Assembly: GCF_002964785.1 (NCBI RefSeq)
Contig: NZ_PQCC01000002.1
Coordinates: forward strand, 368,832-432,831
Direction: 5' to 3'
DNA from: Pseudoalteromonas sp. T1lg48
GTDB taxonomy: Bacteria; Pseudomonadota; Gammaproteobacteria; Enterobacterales; Alteromonadaceae
DNA length: 64,000 nucleotides
Made by a program: the position numbers and the translations under genes. This document shows, in pieces, positions 56,949 to 64,000 of the stretch. The notes beneath the pieces are model-generated. The model searched no databases and had not been told where the DNA came from. It was given only the letters and a program-made list of their open reading frames with translations. Position 1 is the first letter of the stretch, and every line of letters starts with the position of its first letter.

Positions 56949-58205
56949 TCAATTTTTTTCCTTTGATTCGTACTGAATCAACAAAATAATATTGACATTG
57001 GATAGCCTGTTCAAAATAGTTTTCAAACTCTTGATTAACGCCTTAATTAGTGATGAGTCTTCCAGCGCTTCAATAGACACCTCTAACAAACCTTCTTTTT
57101 TTTGCACACATCTATAAGAAAGCTTTAAACCATGCCCTAACGCCATATTTTTAAAAACATAGTATAAAGTTAGAGAAGGAAATAACTCTCCATTTTTACC
57201 TACAATATTTTTACCAACTCGCCCCGCTACTTCTTCAAGTACTCGATGGGCTCTACCACAAGCACATGGCTTATCAGATATTTTAATATAATCGCCTAAA
57301 TCATAACGGATAGTTGGAAAAGAATAAGCAACCAAATTTGTTATAACAGCTCGGCCTTCTATTTCTTCTACAATACATGTTTCTTCATTCAAATGCATTT
57401 GGCCATGTGGGCATTCAAATGCAATTATGCCAGACTCAGCAGAACCATACTCACTTATAATTTTTTGACCAAAAGCTTTTTTTGTTTCTTCGTGGTAATG
57501 GTCGTAAATTTTCTCTGATGTCCCTTTCACAAGCTTAATATTATCTAGCTTTATTCCAAGCTGATTTGCTTTTTTTGCTACCTCGTAGATCATGGAACTA
57601 TAACCCTCAAGGTAACAAGCAGATTTAGACTTATGTAAAAAATTTTCTATTTCATCATTTGTGTACGAAAATAAACGAAACCTATTCACCAGTAGATCCA
57701 TTACCTTCACTTTTAGAGCTCTTAATCCCTGATTACTGAACCCCCAAAAGTAGCCGTTCTTATTCCAAGGTTTAACACCAAACCAAGATAATCCCCGGTT
57801 TATAGAAGCCCTATTGTATGAGTCCCACAATTCATCTTTGTGGAAAGTTAACGCTTCACCTGTTGAGCCAGATGTTTCAGAGAAAAAGGTTTTCTTGAAT
57901 GTATAATTAGCATGAATATCAGAGTTGAATTTTATTAAATCCCCCTTACTCAGTAGTGGAATCTGACTCAAAATACCTTTGTCATACACGTCACTTTCTG
58001 GATTAAAACTAATTTCATTGAACTTTTTTCTATAGTAAGGTGAATACCGATAGCAAAAGCAAAGCAAACATCTCAGCTTATCTTCCTGAATTTTTTTCAG
58101 GGTATCACTATCAGCAAACTCCGTCTCTTTAAGCTCGCGATAAACTTTATTTAAACTTGGGTTACGAAATCTAGAACCCAAAATGTATAATAAATAATAA
58201 AACAT
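56949..58205 (-). CDS. PaaK/CapK-like adenylate-forming enzyme
   Basis: 418 residues of the phenylacetate-CoA ligase-like AMP-binding family often found in capsule loci. P-loop-like SETSGSTGEALTFHKD, then SEYGSAESGIIAFECPHGQ and IRYDLGDYIKI; cysteines in CPHGQMH and PCACGRAH may bind a metal. It would activate a carboxylic acid as AMP ester, perhaps for acyl or amide decoration. No carrier protein is seen nearby. Confidence 0.82.
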   Translation of the reverse strand: MFYYLLYILGSRFRNPSLNKVYRELKETEFADSDTLKKIQEDKLRCLLCFCYRYSPYYRKKFNEISFNPESDVYDKGILSQIPLLSKGDLIKFNSDIHANYTFKKTFFSETSGSTGEALTFHKDELWDSYNRASINRGLSWFGVKPWNKNGYFWGFSNQGLRALKVKVMDLLVNRFRLFSYTNDEIENFLHKSKSACYLEGYSSMIYEVAKKANQLGIKLDNIKLVKGTSEKIYDHYHEETKKAFGQKIISEYGSAESGIIAFECPHGQMHLNEETCIVEEIEGRAVITNLVAYSFPTIRYDLGDYIKISDKPCACGRAHRVLEEVAGRVGKNIVGKNGELFPSLTLYYVFKNMALGHGLKLSYRCVQKKEGLLEVSIEALEDSSLIKALIKSLKTILNRLSNVNIILLIQYESKEKN

Positions 58206-58209
58206 ATTT

Positions 58210-58974
58210 TTACGTGTAAGAAAATTTTAGGAATTTCAAAAATGCTTTACTTCTAATTAAAGCGGGAGCTTTCTTAATTACAAAGGCAATAAACATTAAT
58301 TCTCCAACATGACCATAAACTCTACGCATAATTTTTCGCTTTGCTCGTATCTTTTCGGGTGTCGAGAAGAAATCATCCCCTGATGCGATATCAGGGTGAT
58401 GTGACAAGCAAACCTTTACTTTATTTACTTTACTTTTTTCCTTGAGCAAGTCTGACGTGAAAATAAATTCTTCACCGGAAGGAAGTTTTGTTCCTAAACC
58501 AAAATTTTCATCAAAAAGCACCTTATTCTTTACCGTTTCTGCTTTCAAGCACATATCGATTGATGAAACCCCCGCCGCAGAAAGCCTTGTTATATCTTTA
58601 ACTAACGTGCGTTCAAACTTAGTTCTATCTATTTTTTTATGTGAAAAAACTAATAAATCTGAATTACATGATTCAAATGCCGTGCAAATAGCTTCATAAG
58701 CTGTAGGTAAGATATGCACATCATCATCCATAATCCATAAAATATCCCCGATAGAGTGCTTTATAGCAAAGTTCCTACTTTTGCTAAGTCCCGGCTCTTT
58801 CATTTGTATGTAACGTACGTTCGCCGCAGACAAATTCGCCATGAAGTAAGATTTGTACTCATCAAACTTATGGTCCGTTACCTGATGAATTATTAAGTAG
58901 GAGAAGCGACTTTCACTTATCTTGATATTCTCCAACCCATTATTCAAAGTTGAGATTAGGACTTCAACATTCAT
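58210..58974 (-). CDS. Glycosyltransferase, GT-A type (family 2-like)
   Basis: 254 residues. NVEVLISTLNNGLENI start, KEPGLSKSRNFAIKHS, and the DDD metal motif in LWIMDDDVHILPTAYEA; FDENFGLGTKLPSGEE is the usual acceptor-side region. Sugar specificity unknown. Overlaps the polymerase gene by 11 nt. Confidence 0.82.
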   Translation of the reverse strand: MNVEVLISTLNNGLENIKISESRFSYLIIHQVTDHKFDEYKSYFMANLSAANVRYIQMKEPGLSKSRNFAIKHSIGDILWIMDDDVHILPTAYEAICTAFESCNSDLLVFSHKKIDRTKFERTLVKDITRLSAAGVSSIDMCLKAETVKNKVLFDENFGLGTKLPSGEEFIFTSDLLKEKSKVNKVKVCLSHHPDIASGDDFFSTPEKIRAKRKIMRRVYGHVGELMFIAFVIKKAPALIRSKAFLKFLKFSYT

Positions 58975-60139
58975 TCCTACCCCTTATATAAAGTGAGAAA
59001 GTAACAACTAGAAAAAAAAGAAATATGGAGTTTATATAAAGAGACAAAGTCCCGGCCATAAGACCAAGCGAGACAACGGAAAAAATCAAGAATGGATATA
59101 CCTTTCTCAATTTAAAAGCCATAATAGTCATGAAAAGTAAAAGACTCAAAAAGAAAGCCAACCCCACAACCCCAACTTCCACCAACAACTCCATATAAGT
59201 ATTATGAGCATACTTATGACTAGAAAAGTACTGCATATTTAAGTCTCTGAAGTTAAATATCCCATGACCTAAAATTGGCTTTTCTAAAAACAAAGTATAA
59301 GCATTCGCTATCAATTCAAATCTACCAGCCCCACTAGAGGCTCCCTCCACCCGCTTTTCAATTAAGTTAGAAACATCTACAGCAAAAAAAAGTTCTAAGG
59401 AAACATAAACGAACATTGAAAACAAAATGAAAGATAAGAAAATACGAAAAACCTGAATAGGTTTAATAACAAAAAAAGAAACAAAAAAGAAAGATAAAAA
59501 AAGCGACAACAACCCTGAACGAGATAACGTCGCCAAAAGAAGAATTATTGATAGAATCGAAAAAACTTTCCGGTAGGATACTTTTGAAAAGTGGAAATAG
59601 TAGAAACATACGATAAATGTTAACGATGCAAAATTTGGATCTATAGTTAATCCTACCAACCTAGGCAATGATTTCTCAACAAATAGGCCGTAAAAATATT
59701 GATGCTCCTGCAGTGGGGAAAAAACCATCAAACCAGCCAGATAGTATAAAAGCGTCAAAACTAAGTATACCTTTAAAGAAACCCCTAGCAATAAGTAAAT
59801 ATCTTTATTTGCACTAACAAGATAAGATGAAAAAGAAAAAAAGAAAAAAAGAAACGCCAGAGCACCAAAAAAAAACCTAAATGAAGAATCGAAATTGTAA
59901 CTATAAAATGATGATAAGAAAAAGCAAAAATAAACGAAAAACACAAAAACAAAAGATAAAAATAAAAACTTACTCAATCTCATTCCATTTAAAAAAATAA
60001 AAAAAATAACTATTGGCAAAACAAAATATGCTAATGTAACAGAAAAACCAACATCATAATAAATACCATTGGAAAGCATTGACATAAAAAGGACGACAAT
60101 CAAAAAACTAGATGTTTTTCCATTAATATTAATAACCAT
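58964..60139 (-). CDS. O-antigen/EPS polymerase-like membrane protein (Wzy/WaaL type)
   Basis: 391 residues with about ten or more hydrophobic segments, very Phe- and Leu-rich and AT-rich. The large loop near residues 265-310 has GAGRFELIANAYTLFLEKPI, GHGIFNF and KYAHNTYMELLVEVG, the pattern of the O-antigen ligase/polymerase (Wzy_C) family. Overlaps both neighbours by 11 nt. Confidence 0.82.
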   Translation of the reverse strand: MVININGKTSSFLIVVLFMSMLSNGIYYDVGFSVTLAYFVLPIVIFFIFLNGMRLSKFLFLSFVFVFFVYFCFFLSSFYSYNFDSSFRFFFGALAFLFFFFSFSSYLVSANKDIYLLLGVSLKVYLVLTLLYYLAGLMVFSPLQEHQYFYGLFVEKSLPRLVGLTIDPNFASLTFIVCFYYFHFSKVSYRKVFSILSIILLLATLSRSGLLSLFLSFFFVSFFVIKPIQVFRIFLSFILFSMFVYVSLELFFAVDVSNLIEKRVEGASSGAGRFELIANAYTLFLEKPILGHGIFNFRDLNMQYFSSHKYAHNTYMELLVEVGVVGLAFFLSLLLFMTIMAFKLRKVYPFLIFSVVSLGLMAGTLSLYINSIFLFFLVVTFSLYIRGRNEC

Positions 60140-61088
60140 TTTTTCTTCTTATATAAATCAAAATCATTAAGCAAATTATTTTTGACCATCTCAGATTATA
60201 AAAAACAAACTGAACTTTACTTATGTTTTTCTTCAGTTTCCAAGATTTAGATATTAACTCACTAAATTCATTGTAATAGTCATTTAAAAGCATAGAGATT
60301 GATATCTGAAGATACTCATTAGCTAATGCATACTTTCTAAACCTGCTATCCATTTCAATCGCATTCAATGAAAAATTATGTCTTTCAACTTCAACAAGTA
60401 AATCATTTAGATTTTTCTTTTTCCTATGACTACTCCAAGATCCAACCGCCTGAACTCGATAACTAGCAGTAACTTCTGGTAAATATATAGCCCCATTTTT
60501 CGAGCCAAGAATTTGTAAATAATAATCACCAACAGGTGCCTGTTCAAACCAATCAGGTAGACAATCGATGACTCTTTTCTTAACCATGATGGTAGCGGTG
60601 GGCATAAAACCACCACCACTTTTGATCACATCTTCATAACTAAATATTTTTTGAGAGTCACCATAATCAGCGATATCACCTATCTTCTTCTCATCAGATA
60701 CTCTATGTGCAGTTGTGAAACACAACTCATAGTCACTACCTTTAAGGGCAGTTAATTGTTTCTGAATCTTACAAGTATCTACCCAATAGTCATCACCATC
60801 ACATATAGCAATAAACTCACCTTGCGCAGCCTTTAATACTCGAGTGAAATTAGCTTGCGCTCCCACATTATTCTGTGAAGTGACAATTTTTACCACATTG
60901 GGGTGCTGACGTTGATACTCCTCAACTATTTTCGCCGTGCTATCAGGGCTACAATCTTCACCTATAATAATTTCTAGTCGCCCTTCAAACTCCTGAGACA
61001 AGATGCTCTCTATTGTTTGAGCTATATACATTTCTTGGTTATATGTAACTACACACACTGAAACCAAAGGTGAATATTCATTAGTCAT
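60129..61088 (-). CDS. Family 2 glycosyltransferase
   Basis: 319 residues; VCVVTYNQEMYIAQTIESIL, IIIGEDCSPDSTAKIVEEYQ and ICDGDDYWVD (DxD) define a GT2 enzyme. The C-terminus ends in a short hydrophobic segment (SKIICLMILIYI), suggesting membrane attachment. Substrate unknown. Confidence 0.9.
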   Translation of the reverse strand: MTNEYSPLVSVCVVTYNQEMYIAQTIESILSQEFEGRLEIIIGEDCSPDSTAKIVEEYQRQHPNVVKIVTSQNNVGAQANFTRVLKAAQGEFIAICDGDDYWVDTCKIQKQLTALKGSDYELCFTTAHRVSDEKKIGDIADYGDSQKIFSYEDVIKSGGGFMPTATIMVKKRVIDCLPDWFEQAPVGDYYLQILGSKNGAIYLPEVTASYRVQAVGSWSSHRKKKNLNDLLVEVERHNFSLNAIEMDSRFRKYALANEYLQISISMLLNDYYNEFSELISKSWKLKKNISKVQFVFYNLRWSKIICLMILIYIRRKNGY

Positions 61089-61115
61089 ATTATTTTATCT
61101 ATGTGTCTACGTGGG

Positions 61116-62384
61116 CTAAGATTTCACTCTCAGGAGACATTCGACCATATCTACTGAAAACGTTGGAATACCTAGCTTACTTCTGACATCAGCCCGCTCA
61201 CTGAAAGCATCATCAATAAAAATAGCCCCAGAGGCGTCAATGTAATCTGACTTTGGGCTCTTATCTTGTATGTGAATTATTTCATCAAAAATACCGGATA
61301 AGCGATATTCACACAGTGTTTGCTCTATATCGCGCTCATGACGAGTAATCAAACTCACTTTGCCCCCGTTATTTATGCATTCATAAATTAACTTAAGCAG
61401 TGATGTATTGACTTTATCATTCACGATCAAGCAGTCATCAAAATCTGTATAAAGGTGAGTAAAATTCAGATCACTGTGAAATTGGTAAGATAGATTTCGG
61501 TACAACTTTACCTTCTGGTTATTAGGCAGTGCCTTTACCGATACACCTTCAGCCACTAACAATGACAACTCTGTAAAATTAATGCCATTGAAACGATTCG
61601 TAATCATAGAGCCAGCAATACGCGTGGCAACCTCTAACAGACACAACTCGCCATTTTCATCTTCTTTAACCTGAAAAAACCAGGCTCCACGGAGCTCTAA
61701 GCGCTGAGAAATCTTTAATGCAATATCGTAAAAGCGATCGTCGTTAGTTACTAGTTCAGTTTCAACGGCGATGCCATTTCGCATTGAGCAGCGACGGCGA
61801 GGCCCTGCATACAATAGCTCGCCACCAGCATCACTTACACAATCCACTGTATATTCTGAGCCAGGCAAAAGCTCACAAAGTAAATCGTTGTCATTTAAGG
61901 CTTCTAAATCTGCACGGCTGTCAATTCGCTTGGTTCCAACGCTCCCTTGGCCGACATCGGGCTTAGCAAAAAGAGGAAACGTTAAATTTTCGTCCCAGTG
62001 ATTAAATAGAGTAGGAACGCGCACCACGTCTTCTAGACAAGCATAGGTTTTTTTCTTTGAGCGGCAAATATCGTTTGTCTCAAAGCTTGAGGAGACTACC
62101 TTTGCCTCTAATTGCTTTGCGTACTCAGTTAACTTAAGTGCGGCAGAGTCGTGCGCAGGAAACACGTGAGTAATTCCATGTTTTCCTATAAGCGCATTTA
62201 AAGAATCAACAAAATCAGCTTCATGTATAAAAGGAATGCCCACAAATACATTTGCGTTTGAAATTTCAGTGTAGCAGTTTACGCTGTTAGCCCCGAAGAC
62301 CTCGACACCTTTGACACCATACAATGAACGTACAATTTCATGCGCTATTTCTGTACCACATGGAACAACTAAAACTTTCATCAT
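61116..62384 (-). CDS. ATP-grasp ligase fused to a HAD-like domain
   Basis: About 422 residues. N-terminal pre-ATP-grasp/ATP-grasp part (residues about 1-295): MKVLVVPCGTEIAHEIVRSL, FPLFAKPDVGQGSVGTKRID, CELLPGSEYTVDC, LCLLEVATRIAGSMITNRFN, similar to CarB/PylC-type ligases. C-terminal HAD-like part (about 305-422): LYTDFDDCLIVND, KVSLITRHER, a later lysine in DKSPKSDYI and FIDDAFSER. ATG 62384 overlaps the licD stop (ATGA). The pair of activities suggests activation or ligation of a carboxylate plus a phosphatase or regulatory domain; the substrate is unknown. Confidence 0.82.
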   Translation of the reverse strand: MMKVLVVPCGTEIAHEIVRSLYGVKGVEVFGANSVNCYTEISNANVFVGIPFIHEADFVDSLNALIGKHGITHVFPAHDSAALKLTEYAKQLEAKVVSSSFETNDICRSKKKTYACLEDVVRVPTLFNHWDENLTFPLFAKPDVGQGSVGTKRIDSRADLEALNDNDLLCELLPGSEYTVDCVSDAGGELLYAGPRRRCSMRNGIAVETELVTNDDRFYDIALKISQRLELRGAWFFQVKEDENGELCLLEVATRIAGSMITNRFNGINFTELSLLVAEGVSVKALPNNQKVKLYRNLSYQFHSDLNFTHLYTDFDDCLIVNDKVNTSLLKLIYECINNGGKVSLITRHERDIEQTLCEYRLSGIFDEIIHIQDKSPKSDYIDASGAIFIDDAFSERADVRSKLGIPTFSVDMVECLLRVKS

Positions 62385-63127
62385 CGCCAATAAACATCCT
62401 CATAGTGAACCGCTTGCTGTATTTCTTCTTTAGTCGGGATTTTTTCCCAATCACCATATCTTTTAACCAAAAAATCTTCCGGATTATTTGGGATTTTAAA
62501 ATTAAAACCGTCGAAGTTACACGTCTTTAAATCATCAAAAAGTTGCTTCCCATAGTATATTTCCCCGGCATTTGTGTAGTAACTTCCTTGAAAATTCACA
62601 GCTCTCAATCTCTCTAAATTACACGCTATACTTTTTATAAATTTAGATTTCAAAACAAAAGAAAGCTTATGAAGGTAAGCGGAAGACTTGGTGAAAAAAG
62701 AATGCAAAAGCCTAGCCAACCTGTTCTGTGGTCTAATATAAAAAGGGTATATATCAATACACAACCCCAAGTCATTATTAATCATAGTATGGTTATACAA
62801 CTCCCATTCAGTTTCCTTAGCATCAACCTTTGTTTTTTGATCAGAAACCCTCATAACCCAATCATAATAGTTATGATTTTTTTGCGAATAGAAATTGCAA
62901 CCAGATAATGAAGTAAATATTTTATTTAACTTATATTGATACCTTGCAGGAATGGCGATATCAAAGTCATCATCCCATGGAATAAAACCTTTGTGTCGAA
63001 CAGCACCAAGCAATGTGCCATAAACAAGAATATATGGAATGTCATTCTCATCCAACAAATCAGTTATTAAAACAGCCATATCCAATAGCTTTTTTCTTGT
63101 CTCTTCTTTTGTTAATTTAATAGCCAC
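62381..63127 (-). CDS. LicD family phosphotransferase
   Basis: 248 residues. Hallmark segment YILVYGTLLGAVRHKGFIPW followed by DDDFDIAIP, and later LGLCIDIYPFYI. LicD proteins (and fukutin relatives) transfer phospho-alcohols such as phosphocholine or ribitol-phosphate from CDP-alcohols to glycans. Direct coupling to the ATP-grasp/HAD gene and the presence of a TagD-like cytidylyltransferase in the same locus support such a modification. Confidence 0.88.
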   Translation of the reverse strand: MAIKLTKEETRKKLLDMAVLITDLLDENDIPYILVYGTLLGAVRHKGFIPWDDDFDIAIPARYQYKLNKIFTSLSGCNFYSQKNHNYYDWVMRVSDQKTKVDAKETEWELYNHTMINNDLGLCIDIYPFYIRPQNRLARLLHSFFTKSSAYLHKLSFVLKSKFIKSIACNLERLRAVNFQGSYYTNAGEIYYGKQLFDDLKTCNFDGFNFKIPNNPEDFLVKRYGDWEKIPTKEEIQQAVHYEDVYWR

Positions 63128-63357
63128 TCTTAATCACCGTAATTTACTTTCTTTTGTACCTATCTTATTCTTGATAAATATCTTTAAATCCCATCTAAAT
63201 CAAATTTTTCAAGTCATAAAAAAGAGATTCACTCTCAGCTTCGAAGATAGACTCCATTTTAGGTGAATAGACTACTTCAAAAATTTTTTCAAATCATCCT
63301 TCTCAATCACCAGCAATAGCGAAAAAATCTATATTATGCTTGTTAAACGTATCCCTA
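63128..63357 (-). pseudogene. Possible decayed coding segment
   Basis: Gap between licD and the aminotransferase. One minus-strand frame, broken by three stops, reads EVCRDTFNKHNIDFFAIAGD, then FEKIFEVVYSPKMESIFEAE, then SESLFYDLKNLI. This is more protein-like than chance would suggest. Product not recognised. Confidence 0.3.
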
Positions 63358-64000
63358 CATACTTCCATAACCACACGCTAATTTTACAACCTCAACAACT
63401 TTCTCTACTTCCTCTTTAGCTAAACAGGTGTGAATAGGTAAACAAATAACGCTGTCAGAAATCTGTTTAGCAGAATTGAAGATTTCATTGTTGTTTTTAT
63501 AAGCATCAAAATCAGTGATTAATGGGTAAAAGTATTTCCTTGCCAAAATATTATTACCTTTTAAATATTCAAAAAGCTCATCACGAGAACAACCAAACTC
63601 AGATTCATCTACTAATATTGGAAAATACGAATAATTTGGCTGTACATTATCAGCTGGTGTGAACAATTTAAGGCCTTTCACCGACCCCAAATGTTTGTGA
63701 TAATAGTCAGATACTTCTTTGCGTTTCAAAATGGCTTGATCGATATGGTTCAAGGTAACAAGACCAAACGCTGCCTGTACCTCATTTAACTTGGCATTCA
63801 TACCGCATTGAGAAATAGCTGTTTCAGATTCGAATCCAAAGTTTTTCAATTGATCGAGCTTTTCTTTCATCTCTAAGCTATGACAAACAACAGCACCGCC
63901 TTCGATGGTTGAGTAGGTTTTCGTTGCGTGAAAGCTCAATATTGCCACATCACCATAATTTAAAATGGAAATATTATTTTCTTTAACCCCGAAGGCATGT
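63355..64000 (-). CDS. DegT/DnrJ/EryC1 aminotransferase (5' end beyond window)
   Basis: C-terminal ~214 residues of a PLP sugar aminotransferase; the frame is open to the right edge (HAFGVKENNISILNYGDV). The Schiff-base lysine is in LSFHATKTYSTIEGGAVV, followed by the usual GMNAKLNEVQAAFGL and NYSYFPILVD segments. Makes an amino sugar (e.g. a 4-amino-4,6-dideoxyhexose) for the polysaccharide; the exact substrate cannot be told. Confidence 0.92.
   Translation of the reverse strand, partial: HAFGVKENNISILNYGDVAILSFHATKTYSTIEGGAVVCHSLEMKEKLDQLKNFGFESETAISQCGMNAKLNEVQAAFGLVTLNHIDQAILKRKEVSDYYHKHLGSVKGLKLFTPADNVQPNYSYFPILVDESEFGCSRDELFEYLKGNNILARKYFYPLITDFDAYKNNNEIFNSAKQISDSVICLPIHTCLAKEEVEKVVEVVKLACGYGSM

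Overview
The window is chromosomal DNA of a gammaproteobacterium. The gene set (Fis, SlmA, ZapE, RsuA, a DUF2058 protein) and the order tsaD / rpsU-yqeY-dnaG-rpoD and dusB-fis-purH suggest an Alteromonadales-type marine bacterium. I cannot name the genus from sequence alone. Genes up to about 50 kb have even base composition and many strong hairpin terminators. From about 56.9 kb to the right edge the DNA is clearly more AT-rich.

Layout. 1-7.6 kb: folate genes (folK cut by the edge, folB), plsY, tsaD (frameshifted as read) and the macromolecular-synthesis operon rpsU-yqeY-dnaG-rpoD. 7.6-14.1 kb: prmA, dusB-fis, purH, a lipoprotein methyltransferase, purD. 14.2-22.5 kb: a DUF2797 protein, a CBS-PAS-GGDEF-EAL protein, a histone-deacetylase-like enzyme, a class C beta-lactamase-fold hydrolase, and a three-gene overlapping set (unknown protein, LysE exporter, gamma-glutamylcyclotransferase). 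22.7-29.7 kb: small-molecule metabolism, including an amidohydrolase, a frameshifted SDR, an enolase-superfamily dehydratase and a class II aldolase that could form a sugar-acid route, plus an S41 protease lipoprotein. 29.8-41.3 kb: cytochrome c, DUF2058, transporters, a prolyl-tRNA editing protein, tRNA-Ala(TGC) with an odd 133-bp duplication, a chemoreceptor without a sensor domain, proBA and a Na+/H+ antiporter. 41.4-48.1 kb: rpmBG, radC, coaBC, slmA, zapE, rsuA and a beta-CASP metallo-beta-lactamase RNase (frameshifted as read).

48.4-64 kb is a leftward surface-polysaccharide locus, set off from the core genes by a three-unit 89-bp REP-like palindrome array. It holds sugar-nucleotide genes (galE, UDP-glucuronate epimerase, two ugd paralogues around galU), glycosyltransferases, a Wzy-like polymerase, a PaaK/CapK-like adenylate-forming enzyme, an ATP-grasp/HAD fusion, LicD, a TagD-like cytidylyltransferase with an SDR partner, and a DegT aminotransferase cut by the right edge. 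Inside it, a ~3-kb segment (IS3-family remnant, SDR/cytidylyltransferase pair, gene fragments) is bracketed by direct copies of the epimerase/ugd junction. This marks the locus as a recombination mosaic.

The most interesting candidate system is the LicD + ATP-grasp/HAD + cytidylyltransferase/SDR + CapK-like set, which reads as machinery for a phosphodiester-linked or amide-linked non-sugar decoration of the polysaccharide. Three conserved genes, one of them normally essential, carry single small indels, so some breaks may be sequence errors rather than biology.
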